Source of the DNA: Myroides sp. WP-1
GTDB taxonomy: Bacteria; Bacteroidota; Bacteroidia; Flavobacteriales; Flavobacteriaceae
NCBI RefSeq assembly: GCF_014145635.1
Contig: NZ_JACHTC010000002.1
Coordinates: 248,001-312,000 of the forward strand
Length of the DNA: 64,000 bases
Direction of reading: 5' to 3'
Shown here piece by piece: positions 42,806-52,185 of this stretch (position 1 is its first letter; each line of letters starts with the position of its first letter). The notes below the pieces were generated by a model. That model saw nothing but the letters and a program-made list of their open reading frames with translations. It had not been told where the DNA came from and searched no databases. Both the position numbers and the translations under genes were made by a program.

Positions 42806-43687
42806 TTATCCCCAATTATGGCTAAATTCTTCGAGTAAAAGCGCATAGCGATTGGGATGTAAATCGTGTCCCATTTGGTCAATAAGTACCAATTTCGATT
42901 GTGGTATAGAAGCGTGTAAATCCAATGCGTGTTCCTGAGGGAAGATAGGATCAAGAGTTCCATGCATAATCATCACCGGACAATTAATATCTTTCGTTAT
43001 TGCAGAAGTATAGGGTGTAAATCCAACAGCCGCTACGTGGAATAGCGTTTGGTTTGGTTTTGTATTGCGGCGATAATCTTCTTCAATTAAAGCGATTTCC
43101 TCTGTTTCATTAAAAGGCAAATCAGTACTTGAAATGCGTTTGGTAAAGGTCAATCGCGCTTGAAGGTGATCTTCTTTCGCAGTGAAATAAGACGGAAGAG
43201 GCGTCATCATTTGTTGCATGACTAGAGGATCCGTTTGCGGTAGTGCTGGGTTCAAGGAAGTTGACATAATAATCACCAAAGACAACACGCGTTCTTTGTA
43301 CTTACTTCCCAAAATTTGAGCGACAATTCCCCCCATTGAACGCCCCATAATATGTGCTTGTTCAATGCGAAGCTGATCCAATAAATCGATGGCATCTTGC
43401 GCTAAATCGTATAAAGAATAAAAAGGAGTTTCTATTTTACCTTTTTGCAAAGCGGCCATGAGTTCGCCAGGATGAGTTATACTCGGAGAGGTAAAGGTCG
43501 AACAACCCGTATCACGATGGTCATAACGGATGACATAAAAACCGCGTTGAGCCAGTTGTTGACAAAAATCAACCGTCCATCTCGTCATGGAAGTCCCTAA
43601 ACCACCAAGTAGCAGTACACAAGGATTTGCAGAAGATCCGAAATCTTCGTAACAAAGGGTTAGGTGTGGGGTTTGTATGTGTTTCAT
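42806..43687 (-). CDS. alpha/beta hydrolase
   Basis: The 293-residue enzyme has the alpha/beta-hydrolase fold: oxyanion motif LLGGLGTS, RYDHRDTGCST, the nucleophile elbow GRSMGGIVAQ (Ser), an acid in HGTLDPIFPQEH and a C-terminal His in DQMGHDLHP. It resembles the aclacinomycin-methylesterase/3-oxoadipate enol-lactonase-like group, but the substrate is unknown. A MarR gene lies just upstream on the same strand and may control it. Confidence 0.85.
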   Translation of the reverse strand: MKHIQTPHLTLCYEDFGSSANPCVLLLGGLGTSMTRWTVDFCQQLAQRGFYVIRYDHRDTGCSTFTSPSITHPGELMAALQKGKIETPFYSLYDLAQDAIDLLDQLRIEQAHIMGRSMGGIVAQILGSKYKERVLSLVIIMSTSLNPALPQTDPLVMQQMMTPLPSYFTAKEDHLQARLTFTKRISSTDLPFNETEEIALIEEDYRRNTKPNQTLFHVAAVGFTPYTSAITKDINCPVMIMHGTLDPIFPQEHALDLHASIPQSKLVLIDQMGHDLHPNRYALLLEEFSHNWG

Positions 43688-43762
43688 TTTTTTGTTTTTT
43701 GTTTTTTGTTCGTTGCGAATCTTCGATTAAAGGAAGGAACCTTTTATCTTAGAAAATCTGCG

Positions 43763-43790
43763 GATAACTGATAACCGATAACCGATAACC
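43763..43790. repeat. short tandem repeat GATAACC
   Basis: Three to four copies of a GATAACCG-like unit between the hydrolase and MarR genes, ending 9 bases before the MarR stop. Confidence 0.7.
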
Positions 43791-43798
43791 AACAACAA

Positions 43799-44218
43799 TT
43801 ATTCCTTGTCAATTTGTCTAAACAAGTCCATAACCGCTTGCAGCTGATTTGCTTTTATTTTGGGTAGTAATTCCAAGGCTACAGCTTCTGCAGTTATTTT
43901 TGCCTCCGCATAAATGCGTTGACCTGTTTCAGTTAAAATGACATAACTAACACGAGCGTCTCGTGCATTACGCTCTCTGCCTACTAATCCATTTTTTTCT
44001 AACGGACTCAGTAAACGTGTCACCCCCGAAGGTGTAAGCCCAATGCGACTGGCCAAATCAATTCTCCTCATTTTATTTTCTGAATTGCTTGCAAGAAGAT
44101 GGAGTAGCATAAAATCGGTATAGCTCAATCCGTGTACACTCAATCGATCAAATTTTCGTTGAAGGACAGATTGTGTTTTTGTTAGGCTGAACAACAGTTG
44201 TAATGATTCGTTTATCAT
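43799..44218 (-). CDS. MarR family transcriptional regulator
   Basis: From the ATG at 44218 the protein has 139 residues, with a winged helix (MRRIDLASRIGLTPSGVTRLLSPLEKNGLVGRERNARDARVSYVILTETGQ). An upstream frame reaches 44284, but it includes the -7 box, so the shorter start is preferred. MarR proteins repress efflux or detoxification genes and respond to small phenolics or oxidants. An inverted repeat in its own leader suggests autoregulation. Confidence 0.85.
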   Translation of the reverse strand: MINESLQLLFSLTKTQSVLQRKFDRLSVHGLSYTDFMLLHLLASNSENKMRRIDLASRIGLTPSGVTRLLSPLEKNGLVGRERNARDARVSYVILTETGQRIYAEAKITAEAVALELLPKIKANQLQAVMDLFRQIDKE

Positions 44219-44228
44219 TTGAAATATG

Positions 44229-44257
44229 TTTGAGTAGTCAAATACTTTGCAAATGTA
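44229..44257 (-). promoter_or_regulatory. MarR promoter and operator-like repeat
   Basis: On the minus strand the -7 box TACATTTG is at 44257-44250. Just downstream, at the expected transcription start, is the inverted repeat TTTGA-GTAG-TCAAA (44229-44242). Confidence 0.6.
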
Positions 44258-44349
44258 AAAAAAATCTGTTTGGTTTTTACTCAAACAGATTTTTATATTT
44301 TATCATTTTTAATTAAATGTTTTATTTTCTTGTGAAATACGTCATGAAA

Positions 44350-45282
44350 TTACATTTTTTCCAAAAAGTCAATGCGTTTTTCGATTGGAGGATGCGTACT
44401 GAAAATAGAACTAATATCTCCCAAGAATCCCTTGCTTTTTGACTCATTACTGTTGTCAATAAAGAGTTCTCTTACTTCATTGTTGGTGGTTTCTAATTTC
44501 GAATTCCCACTGATTTTACGCAAGGCACTAGCTAAGGCATGGGCATCTTTTGTCATGCTAACTGCACCAGCATCAGCCATATATTCTCGGCTTCTCGATA
44601 AAGCAAATTTAAAAACCATAGAGAAAAAATAAATCACTAAGGTTACTACTAAGATGAGAATGATAATGGCACCTCCATTGTCTTTTCCTCCTCGTCTTCG
44701 TCCCAAACCGTTAAATAATCCGCGCAGTAATAAATCGAGAATAACACCCAAAATTCCAACAAAAACGATAGTGACAACGAGCAATCGCACATCGTTGTTG
44801 CGGATGTGCATCAGTTCATGTGCAATAACCCCTTCCAACTCTTTATCGTCAAGTTTGTCAATGATTCCTCTGGTTAAGGTGACAGAATGTGATTTCTGAT
44901 TGATCCCCGAAGCAAAGGCATTTAAGGCCTCAGTTTCAATAATAAACAGTTTAGGCATAGGCATTCCCACCGACATACAAAGATTTTCGGTTAGGTTGTA
45001 TACCCGCATATTGTCCTTTCGCTCTAGCGGTTTTGCATGTGTGGCCCGCTGAATCATTTGGTTGTGAAAAAAAAAGGAAATAACAAACCAAATTCCAACT
45101 ACTACAAAAACAATAGGTGTAACTTGTATGATCGGATCATAGGCCATTTCCCAATTCCAGCTAGCTAGGTAGCCCAAAATAAAAACGACTCCCAGTAAAA
45201 TTAATAAGGGGAAAGAAAATAAAAGGAGAACCGATTTGGTGTTGTTTCTTCTAATTTGCGTATGTAAACCAACGTATGCCAT
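44350..45282 (-). CDS. M48 family (HtpX-like) membrane metalloprotease
   Basis: The 310-residue protein has two N-terminal membrane helices (about 18-40, 54-72), the zinc motif HELMH (155-159) followed by the distal acidic ligand region SREYMADAGAV, and a hydrophobic segment around 205-225. It is a membrane quality-control protease. It overlaps lemA by one base (TAATG); the LemA/M48 pair is common. Confidence 0.92.
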   Translation of the reverse strand: MAYVGLHTQIRRNNTKSVLLLFSFPLLILLGVVFILGYLASWNWEMAYDPIIQVTPIVFVVVGIWFVISFFFHNQMIQRATHAKPLERKDNMRVYNLTENLCMSVGMPMPKLFIIETEALNAFASGINQKSHSVTLTRGIIDKLDDKELEGVIAHELMHIRNNDVRLLVVTIVFVGILGVILDLLLRGLFNGLGRRRGGKDNGGAIIILILVVTLVIYFFSMVFKFALSRSREYMADAGAVSMTKDAHALASALRKISGNSKLETTNNEVRELFIDNSNESKSKGFLGDISSIFSTHPPIEKRIDFLEKM

Positions 45283-45842
45283 TAAAATTTAATCTCAGGT
45301 GCAACATCAAGTTGAGCGCGCTGTTCAGCACCTAGTTCAAAGAAAGGTTGTCTGGTCATGTTTTTAATCCCTGCTATAATGTTCGAAGGAATGGATTCAA
45401 TTGCTGTGTTTAGTTCTTTTGTAGCCGAATTAAAGTAACGACGAACAGCAGCTAGTTTATTTTCAATATCTGAGATTTCGTTTTGCAATTGTAAGAAGTT
45501 CGTATTTGCTTTTAGATCAGGATATGCTTCAACTGCAACACGCAATCCCGCTAAGGCAGAAGAAAGTTGTTGTTCAGCCTGAATTTTGGTGTTGATATCT
45601 CCCGCTTGCATCGCAGCTGTACGTGCTTGTGTTAGTTTTTCTAAAGTTTTTGCTTCGTGTTCCATATACCCTTTTACAGAAGAAACCAACTGAGGAATTA
45701 AATCATGACGCTGTTTGAGCTGTACATCAATGTCAGCAAATGCATTTTCTCTGTTGTTTTTTAATGCTACTAATCTGTTGTTTGTAACGATGTACCAAAG
45801 AACAAGAAGAACAAGAATACCGATTCCAATAAAAATTCCCAT
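45282..45842 (-). CDS. LemA family protein
   Basis: LemA (186 residues) starts with one membrane helix (GIFIGIGILVLLVLWYIV) and continues as a helical domain with NNRENAFADIDVQLKQRHDLIPQLVSSVKGYMEHE and EISDIENKLAAVRRYFNSATKELNTAIESIPSNIIA. Its role is unknown; it is often paired with a membrane protease as here. The expected C-terminal EAQRAP-like segment reads GAEQRAQLDVAPEIKF. Confidence 0.92.
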   Translation of the reverse strand: MGIFIGIGILVLLVLWYIVTNNRLVALKNNRENAFADIDVQLKQRHDLIPQLVSSVKGYMEHEAKTLEKLTQARTAAMQAGDINTKIQAEQQLSSALAGLRVAVEAYPDLKANTNFLQLQNEISDIENKLAAVRRYFNSATKELNTAIESIPSNIIAGIKNMTRQPFFELGAEQRAQLDVAPEIKF

Positions 45843-46003
45843 AGTTTATAATTTTTTGTCTAATGTACGACTTTTTAGGTTTTTTTAACCGTTCTGAATG
45901 GTAGATAAAGATATTTTAATGTATAAAATGCGAATAAGTAGATACAAAAATATCGTTGCCAAAAGAAAATAAAATTTTTTTGTGGGTGTTATAAAAAAAT
46001 AAA

Positions 46004-46028
46004 TATCTTTGTATCGTAATATTACGAT
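46004..46028 (+). promoter_or_regulatory. arsR promoter and ArsR operator 1
   Basis: The -7 box TATCTTTG (46004-46011) is followed immediately by the perfect 16-base palindrome ATCGTAATATTACGAT (46013-46028). A bound ArsR would block transcription start. Confidence 0.85.
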
Positions 46029-46047
46029 GATAAAATAAAAAGAGCAG

Positions 46048-46377
46048 ATGGGAATTACAAAATCAGAATTATTTAGTGAGAAGAAAAATCGCTTAGCGGC
46101 TATGTTTAAAGTACTAGGACATCCTGCACGTTTGGCTATTTTGCAGTATATCATCAACCAAAAGGCTTGTATATGCAGTGATCTAGTAGAAGAACTTGGT
46201 TTAGCACAAGCAACAATATCTCAGCATTTAAAAGAGTTGAAAAATAGTGGATTATTACAAGGTACGGTAGAAGGAAAATCTGTTTGCTACTGTGTTGATG
46301 AGGAGATTTGGAAAGAGTTTTCTACTGAATTTGCAGCTTTCTTCGGGCAATCTACGCATATTGATAAATGCTGTTAA
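46048..46377 (+). CDS. arsR: ArsR family metalloregulator
   Basis: A 109-residue winged-helix repressor. The metal-sensing motif CICSDL has Cys41 and Cys43, and the C-terminus ends in a Cys pair; the recognition helix is LAQATISQHLKELKNSGLL. ArsR proteins release DNA when they bind arsenite, antimonite or a similar thiophilic ion. The gene is the first of an arsenic operon, and two identical palindromes flank it. Confidence 0.92.
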   Translation: MGITKSELFSEKKNRLAAMFKVLGHPARLAILQYIINQKACICSDLVEELGLAQATISQHLKELKNSGLLQGTVEGKSVCYCVDEEIWKEFSTEFAAFFGQSTHIDKCC

Positions 46378-46398
46378 GGCATTTTTTTAATGTAACGT

Positions 46399-46414
46399 AT
46401 CGTAATATTACGAT
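46399..46414. promoter_or_regulatory. ArsR operator 2
   Basis: A second exact copy of ATCGTAATATTACGAT lies between arsR and the DUF6428 gene, identical to operator 1 in all 16 bases. Confidence 0.85.
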
Positions 46415-46436
46415 TAATAATATAAAAACAAAAATC

Positions 46437-46892
46437 ATGAAATTATCAGAAGTAAAACAAATTTTAGCAGGATTGGAAAAAGTAGATTTTCAATTAGAAG
46501 ATGGCAGTTTTGTACCCGAACATTTTCACGTAACCGAAGTGGGGCAAGTAGATAAGAAATACATCGACTGTGGTGGTGTAATTCGCACTGAGAAAAAAGT
46601 GAGTTTCCAGCTGTGGAATGCCAATGATTTTGAGCATCGACTAAAAGCAGGGAAGTTGTTGAATATTATTCGATTGTCTGAAAATAAATTAGGTATTGAA
46701 GAGGGTGAAGTAGAGGTGGAATTCCAAGGAAAAACAACTATTGGCAAGTATAACTTAGCTTTTAATGGCACGCATTTTATCTTAGTGAATACCATAACCG
46801 CTTGCTTAGCGGAAGATGCTTGTGGCATCAAGCCTGAAGATCTACCGCAAACAGCAAGCTCTTGTTGTGATCCTAATTCTGGTTGTTGTTAA
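46437..46892 (+). CDS. DUF6428 family protein
   Basis: From the ATG at 46437 the product has 151 residues; the upstream extension of the frame overlaps arsR and is rejected. Features are SFVPEHFHVTEVGQVDKKYIDCGG, FQLWNANDFEHRL and a Cys-rich tail (ACLAEDACG ... SSCCDPNSGCC). DUF6428 proteins are found in arsenic operons; the tail suggests metalloid binding. It follows ArsR operator 2. Confidence 0.8.
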   Translation: MKLSEVKQILAGLEKVDFQLEDGSFVPEHFHVTEVGQVDKKYIDCGGVIRTEKKVSFQLWNANDFEHRLKAGKLLNIIRLSENKLGIEEGEVEVEFQGKTTIGKYNLAFNGTHFILVNTITACLAEDACGIKPEDLPQTASSCCDPNSGCC

Positions 46893-46893
46893 G

Positions 46894-47514
46894 GTGTATC
46901 CAGTTTTACAACAAACAATTACTTCTTTGCTGTACCGAACTACTTTGAGTGAGGAACGCAAAGAAGTACTTACTCCTCTTGTAGATTGCCTTAGCGATCA
47001 ATTGAATAAAGATGGAAGTGTTATTATAGTATTCATTTGTACACACAATTCAAGGCGTAGTCATTTGGCTCAAGTATGGGCACAAGTTGCCGCTCATTAT
47101 TATGGATGTGTAACGATCCATTGCTATTCTGGTGGAACAGAAGAAACAGCGCTGGCACCTCAAGTGGCAACGGTCCTGCAAGAACAAGGAATCAATGTGA
47201 GTTTATTAGCCTTAAACGATAATCCAATCTATAGTTTAAAGTACGATAGTAGAAGTGCTCCTCTGATTGGATTTTCTAAAAAATACAACCATGTGTTTAA
47301 TCCAGAGAGTGGGTTCATTGCCGTTATGACTTGTTCACAAGCAGACGGAGATTGTCCTTTTATATCAGGAGTTAGTCATCGAGTAGCCATCGCTTATGCT
47401 GATCCTAAGACGTTTGATGGTCTGCCAGAAGAAGAATGCGCCTATAGAGAAGCCAGCTTGTCTATTGCTCAAGAAATGTTTTACGTGTTCTCCCAAGTAA
47501 AGAATAAAAGATGA
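46894..47514 (+). CDS. low-molecular-weight phosphatase/arsenate-reductase-like protein (GTG start)
   Basis: The protein has the C-X5-R loop of the LMW-PTP/ArsC superfamily: [18 protein letters not shown]. It probably reduces arsenate to arsenite, given its place between arsR and acr3. From the GTG at 46894, just after the DUF6428 stop, it has 206 residues; a longer frame overlaps the previous gene. Further Cys residues ([12 protein letters not shown]) may supply the second redox thiol. It overlaps acr3 by four bases (ATGA). Confidence 0.8.
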   Translation: MYPVLQQTITSLLYRTTLSEERKEVLTPLVDCLSDQLNKDGSVIIVFICTHNSRRSHLAQVWAQVAAHYYGCVTIHCYSGGTEETALAPQVATVLQEQGINVSLLALNDNPIYSLKYDSRSAPLIGFSKKYNHVFNPESGFIAVMTCSQADGDCPFISGVSHRVAIAYADPKTFDGLPEEECAYREASLSIAQEMFYVFSQVKNKR

Positions 47515-48539
47515 AAACAAAAATGAAATTTTTAGATCGCTACCTTACCCTATGGATTTTTTTAGCCATGGGTATTGGTGTAGCTTTGGGGAATGTTTTT
47601 CCTCAATTGCCTGTAATACTAAATAAATTAAGTATAGGAACGACGAATATTCCCTTGGCGTTAGGATTAATCATTATGATGTATCCGCCGTTGGCAAAGG
47701 TAGATTATACCTTATTGCCTAAAGCCTTTCAAGACAAAAAAGTATTGAGCCTTTCTTTGTTGTTGAATTGGGTTGTTGGACCTATCTTGATGTTTATTTT
47801 AGCCCTTATTTTTTTACGTTATCAGCCCGATTTAATGGTAGGAGTAATTCTCATTGGGTTGGCGCGTTGCATTGCGATGGTCATTGTGTGGAATGATCTC
47901 GCTAAGGGAAATCGAGAATATGCCGCCTTACTCATCGCCTTGAATAGTATTTTTCAAATTCTTTTTTACAGCGTATTTGTATGGTTGTTTATCAATGTAC
48001 TACCCCCATACTTCGGATTTGCCTCCTTTGATGTTTCCATTGCGATGACTGATGTAATACAAAGTGTTGCAATCTACTTAGGGATTCCTTTCTTGGCAGG
48101 TTTTCTAAGCCGAAAATATCTAGTACAATACAAAGGAGAGATTTGGTACAATCACAAGTTTATTCCCTTTATTTCTCCTTTCACCCTATATGCGTTGCTT
48201 TTTACCATAGTGTTTATGTTTAGCCTAAAAGGAGAGCAAATCGTTCAACTTCCTGGACAGGTAATTCAAGTGGCAATCCCTTTGATTATCTATTTTGTAT
48301 TGATGTTTTTTATTAGTTTTTTCCTCAATAAATCTATGGGAGTTCCCTATGATAAGAATGCAGCTATCGCATTTACAGCAACAGGAAATAACTTTGAATT
48401 AGCCATTGCTGTAGCTATTGCAGTATTTGGAATACACTCCCCTCAAGCCTTTGTTGGTGTCATAGGACCTTTAGTTGAGGTACCCGTACTGATTTTACTC
48501 GTTAAGGCTAGCTTACTGTTGAAGAAAAAGTATTCATAA
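47511..48539 (+). CDS. ACR3 family arsenite efflux transporter
   Basis: The 342-residue membrane protein has about ten helices and ACR3 hallmarks: [56 protein letters not shown] (conserved Cys for arsenite) and [19 protein letters not shown]. It exports arsenite. It is the last gene of arsR-DUF6428-arsC-acr3 and overlaps the phosphatase gene by four bases. Confidence 0.94.
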   Translation: MKTKMKFLDRYLTLWIFLAMGIGVALGNVFPQLPVILNKLSIGTTNIPLALGLIIMMYPPLAKVDYTLLPKAFQDKKVLSLSLLLNWVVGPILMFILALIFLRYQPDLMVGVILIGLARCIAMVIVWNDLAKGNREYAALLIALNSIFQILFYSVFVWLFINVLPPYFGFASFDVSIAMTDVIQSVAIYLGIPFLAGFLSRKYLVQYKGEIWYNHKFIPFISPFTLYALLFTIVFMFSLKGEQIVQLPGQVIQVAIPLIIYFVLMFFISFFLNKSMGVPYDKNAAIAFTATGNNFELAIAVAIAVFGIHSPQAFVGVIGPLVEVPVLILLVKASLLLKKKYS

Positions 48540-48877
48540 AGTAGACAGCGCATCGAAGACCAAAATAAACTATAAACCTAATGATATAAACATCAACGCA
48601 GCGAATAAAGAGGAGAGTAGTGGGAATTTGATCCCTGTATTGTCAATTGGTCTTGGAGTGAAATTGTCGAATCAAACGAAACAGTTCTGTTAGTATAAAC
48701 GGTGGTTTGTTTCGTGATAAATTTGCGTATAGTGGTGTTTTTTATCAATATTTAATGTTTATAATTTGTTATTTTGCTTTAAAATAATGGTTATTTTGTA
48801 AAAATATGTTTTTGTTAGGTGTTTATTTTGTTAAATTTGCCCTCGATAAAATGACAAATTGTAAAAAACAATTGCAT
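48540..48877 (+). promoter_or_regulatory. intergenic region ahead of the PQQ-propeller gene
   Basis: No gene. It contains a hairpin (ACGAAACA at 48676-48683 with TGTTTCGT at 48708-48715) next to a -7 box TAAATTTG at 48718-48725, and a better promoter with TTG at 48812-48814, 17 bases, then TAAATTTG at 48832-48839. The leftmost part (48551-48610) resembles the repeats at 42077-42191. Confidence 0.6.
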
Positions 48878-50800
48878 ATGAAATTAAAATACTACGTATT
48901 GGCAGCTTTGCTGTCTAGTGTATGGGTAAATGCACAAGTTAATGTGGATTTAAAACATACTATCGAACAGGTTCTCTTAGAACCTCTAACGGGAAATGTA
49001 TTGGTAGAGGATAAAGAAAATATCTCTGCCATCGATGCCGAAAACCATAAGGTGGTTTGGAGTATTGCAAAAAAGGACTATAGCAGTACTACTACTTTGC
49101 AAAGCATAGATAAGATTAATTCGAAGCTATCTGCTAATGATTTCATAGGTGCTTTTTCCAAAAATGAAGAACTATCATTAATTCCCAATTCTCCTTTTGC
49201 CTTAGTGAATTTAGAAAATAATGATTTAATCATTAATGCTGCAACTGGAAAAGTCGTATTTAATTCTGCAGATGCAGGTTACCGTATTTTAGAAACCTAT
49301 TATATGCTAGCCGAAAATGCTTTATTAGTTTTAGGTGTGAAAGGAGATCAAATCGAGTTTGTTAACTTTGATTTAAGTACAAAAAACATTAAATGGTCTA
49401 ACCCTCTAGGAACAGTAGATAGTTTAGGAAAAACTCTAGGTGGATTGTTTAAAGTAAAACGCGTAGCAGAAGATAAGATTGTATCGGTAGGATCTACCAT
49501 TATGGTTACGGTGAAAGGTGTTTTATACAATATTGATAAAAATACAGGAAATGTAAACTGGAATACATCTTACGCAATTACTAATTTCTTCATCAATCAA
49601 AGTAAAGACAAAGTAGTAGTAATTACAGATGAATCTAGTTTGTTTTCATCTAAATACGCCTTGAATGTATTAAACTTATCGAATGGAGATAAATTGTGGA
49701 AAGACAATATTACAACGAAAAATATCTCTTATTTAGAAGATCATCAAGATAAAATTTTAGTTGCTCATACCACTGGATTCAACTTTTTCAGCTATAAAGA
49801 TGGCAAAAAAGTGTGGAAGAAAGATGCGAAAGGAAAAAACATCAAACGTGTAATTCCAGTAGAACAAGACTATCTGTATATTGCAGATAACGAGATGAAC
49901 TTGGTAAACAGTAATGGAGAAAATAAATGGAAGAAATTTGTAGAAATTGCAGATGATGAGAAGGACGAAGTTTACTATTTAGACAAGGTTGGTAGTGATC
50001 GCGTTTTTTATTTAACAGATACGTACGGAAACATGGTTGATTATGTTTCAGGTAAGAAAATTTGGAAAAAGAATGTGAAGTTTGATAAGAAAAGACCTTT
50101 GGTTTATTCGGTAACAGGAGATAAGTTTTTAGTATATAACAACAAGCGTATTTACACTTTTGATGCAAACTCTACGGACGATCCGAAACCAAAAGGTAAA
50201 GTTGAAGTGAACAACGATAAAACAATTAAGAGTATTGAAGCTTTTGATTGGGGAGTGTGCTTAGTTGGAGAGAATGATGTAATTGGATTGGATTACGAAG
50301 GAAATCAATTATACCACAATACCTATAAAGAACCAGGAGAAGGACAACGTAGGCTGTTGAAATCGGCAGGAATTGTAGGTGGAGCTTTGTTGCAAACAGG
50401 ACAAGGAGCTAATGCTGCTATGGCCAATGCTACTGTTACAATGACGTATAGAGATGCAAATGGACAACTGAAATCTGAAACTGGAAGTTTATTGACCGAA
50501 GCTGCACAGAATCGCGCCAACAGAAATGCAGATGCTTTTGGTGGAGCTGCGGATGCGTTAGATAAAAACCTAACAGCTAAAGTGAAAAATCGCTTTAATG
50601 CAATGAAGCAAAATGATGAATATGCTTTCGTAGCTAATAGAGGTGAAAAAGGGCCTGAATTAGTGAAAGTACGCAAAAAAGACGGACAAGAAGTGGTGAA
50701 GATTGAATTAGATGGGAACAAACCGTTGTATGAAATTGACCCAGTAACGGAAAATCTTTACTACGCAAGTGGTACTACGCTTAAAATTTATACGAAGTAA
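48878..50800 (+). CDS. PQQ-type beta-propeller exported protein
   Basis: From the ATG at 48878 (MKLKYYVLAALLSSVWVNAQ, a signal peptide) the protein has 640 residues. Repeated blades with W/K-rich ends (KVVWSIAKKD, VNWNTSYAITN, KLWKDNITTK, KVWKKDAKGK, KKIWKKNVKF) match PQQ-like/outer-membrane-assembly BamB-type propellers. An Ala-rich helical insertion follows (about 505-580). Earlier in-frame starts at 48806 and 48851 are rejected because the -7 box (48832-48839) lies inside or next to them. Function is unknown. Confidence 0.8.
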   Translation: MKLKYYVLAALLSSVWVNAQVNVDLKHTIEQVLLEPLTGNVLVEDKENISAIDAENHKVVWSIAKKDYSSTTTLQSIDKINSKLSANDFIGAFSKNEELSLIPNSPFALVNLENNDLIINAATGKVVFNSADAGYRILETYYMLAENALLVLGVKGDQIEFVNFDLSTKNIKWSNPLGTVDSLGKTLGGLFKVKRVAEDKIVSVGSTIMVTVKGVLYNIDKNTGNVNWNTSYAITNFFINQSKDKVVVITDESSLFSSKYALNVLNLSNGDKLWKDNITTKNISYLEDHQDKILVAHTTGFNFFSYKDGKKVWKKDAKGKNIKRVIPVEQDYLYIADNEMNLVNSNGENKWKKFVEIADDEKDEVYYLDKVGSDRVFYLTDTYGNMVDYVSGKKIWKKNVKFDKKRPLVYSVTGDKFLVYNNKRIYTFDANSTDDPKPKGKVEVNNDKTIKSIEAFDWGVCLVGENDVIGLDYEGNQLYHNTYKEPGEGQRRLLKSAGIVGGALLQTGQGANAAMANATVTMTYRDANGQLKSETGSLLTEAAQNRANRNADAFGGAADALDKNLTAKVKNRFNAMKQNDEYAFVANRGEKGPELVKVRKKDGQEVVKIELDGNKPLYEIDPVTENLYYASGTTLKIYTK

Positions 50801-50825
50801 TTCGTTTATAATAAACAGTTATATC

Positions 50826-50856
50826 AAGGTGTTCCAATCGGAACACCTTTTTTTGT
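50826..50856 (+). terminator. terminator after the propeller gene
   Basis: AAGGTGTTCC and GGAACACCTT form a 10-base stem, loop AATC, then T-run. Confidence 0.9.
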
Positions 50857-51005
50857 TTCTTTTTTAGAAGTAACGTGAGCTAAAGGTTTTTCTCTTTTTA
50901 GTGATTTTTACCTATGAAATAAAAAACACAAGAAAAGTTCATAAAAATGAGTGTTAGCGCACTTTTTAAAGTATATTGCTGGGAGAAATAAAAGAAATTG
51001 GTTTC

Positions 51006-51467
51006 ATGAGTATAGTATCTTCCAAACGAATTGCTTTTTGGCGAAGTGTTCTGTGGTATGAACTGTTGTTTGTAGCTTTGGCTTTTGTACAAGCATCCAT
51101 TGCTATGCGTCCTTTTAAGGATCAACCTTCAAGTAGTTTGTCATACGATTTTTATACCGATGCATTTTTTGCCTCTCTGATTGTCAGTGTGGGCTACATA
51201 CTTTTTTTGTTTCTTGTATTGCGAATTAAACCTTGGCTTTTGCAACTAGTAAGCCACCTCATACTCGTTAGTTTGCTTTGGTTTTGGATTGATTGGGGAA
51301 TTTTTGAAGATCGAGAAGCTGGATGGAGTACGTACACCCTTGAAGAATCATTTTACGCAATGGTGAATCATAGCCTTTGGGTCATTCTTATTGGATGTAG
51401 TTTATTTTTGTTTGGGAGTCAATGGATATGCAAACAAAACCAATCAAAAGGTAAATCCCTTAGTTAA
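51006..51467 (+). CDS. four-helix membrane protein of unknown function
   Basis: From the ATG at 51006 the product has 153 residues with about four hydrophobic helices (19-37, 56-77, 82-98, 125-145). No family is recognised. An upstream in-frame TTG at 50976 is not favoured. It stands alone between two other short transcripts. Confidence 0.6.
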   Translation: MSIVSSKRIAFWRSVLWYELLFVALAFVQASIAMRPFKDQPSSSLSYDFYTDAFFASLIVSVGYILFLFLVLRIKPWLLQLVSHLILVSLLWFWIDWGIFEDREAGWSTYTLEESFYAMVNHSLWVILIGCSLFLFGSQWICKQNQSKGKSLS

Positions 51468-51484
51468 ATTTCCTATAGAAATAC

Positions 51485-51492
51485 TACCTTTG
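51485..51492 (+). promoter_or_regulatory. -7 box of the lipoprotein gene
   Basis: TACCTTTG matches TAnnTTTG, 16 bases upstream of the ATG at 51509. Confidence 0.6.
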
Positions 51493-51508
51493 TTTTAAAT
51501 CAGCTCAT

Positions 51509-52048
51509 ATGAAAAAACTATTGACACTCACACTTGTATGTTTGTTCGCACTAGCGTGTAAACAAAATACAGAACAAGATACAACAACTACCGAAGTATC
51601 AACGAAAGAACATGCTGCAAAAGCATTTGAAAAAACAGAAACACTACAAAAAATTAGTAGTGAATTACTCGTTCCTATGGAAATTGTTGATCCTACATCA
51701 ACAGTAGTTACGACGAAGTATGGATTGGAATTTGGAGGTAATTGCTATGCGTGTGATGTTGTCAATATTTTAATTGACGGAGAAATGATTACTGTAATGA
51801 ATGCTTGCGACCTCAATAGTCAGTTGTCTTATGCCATTGAAGCCGTAGAAGAAAAAGGAGCGCAAATTAGCATTCGAACTAAATCTCATACGTTTGTATT
51901 TGAACAAGTAGAAGATTATCCTGTTTATAGTCTGAAAGTAATCGGTGAGGAAATAGATGAATCGCTATTTAGAGAAGCTTCTTTTTATACGTTACGCAGT
52001 TTGTTAGAAACATTTGAGGTACATGATTGTGGAGATTTTGAAGGATAA
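51509..52048 (+). CDS. lipoprotein of unknown function
   Basis: A 179-residue lipoprotein with lipobox LFALAC followed by a Thr/Glu-rich tether. The body (about 40-179) has no recognised family; it holds four Cys (NCYACDV, NACDLN, HDCGDF) that may form disulfides in the periplasm. It is followed by a strong terminator. Confidence 0.6.
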   Translation: MKKLLTLTLVCLFALACKQNTEQDTTTTEVSTKEHAAKAFEKTETLQKISSELLVPMEIVDPTSTVVTTKYGLEFGGNCYACDVVNILIDGEMITVMNACDLNSQLSYAIEAVEEKGAQISIRTKSHTFVFEQVEDYPVYSLKVIGEEIDESLFREASFYTLRSLLETFEVHDCGDFEG

Positions 52049-52071
52049 TTGTTCCAATTGATATAACATTA

Positions 52072-52110
52072 AAAAAGCCCCTAGTACACTGTTCTAGGGG
52101 CTTTTTTTAT
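52072..52110. terminator. terminator after the lipoprotein gene
   Basis: AAAAAGCCCCTAG and CTAGGGGCTTTTT form a stem of about 13 bases with a 9-base loop and T-run. Confidence 0.9.
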
Positions 52111-52185
52111 ATTTTTTGCGCGTCACTAGATTGACTTGTAAAAGATCGCATATCCTTGTACTAGAAAATCCATGTCAACCACCAG

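Noticed and set aside
42252..44284. DUF1877-hydrolase-MarR as a defence island
   Set aside because: All three are common metabolic or regulatory families and none has a known anti-phage partner here.
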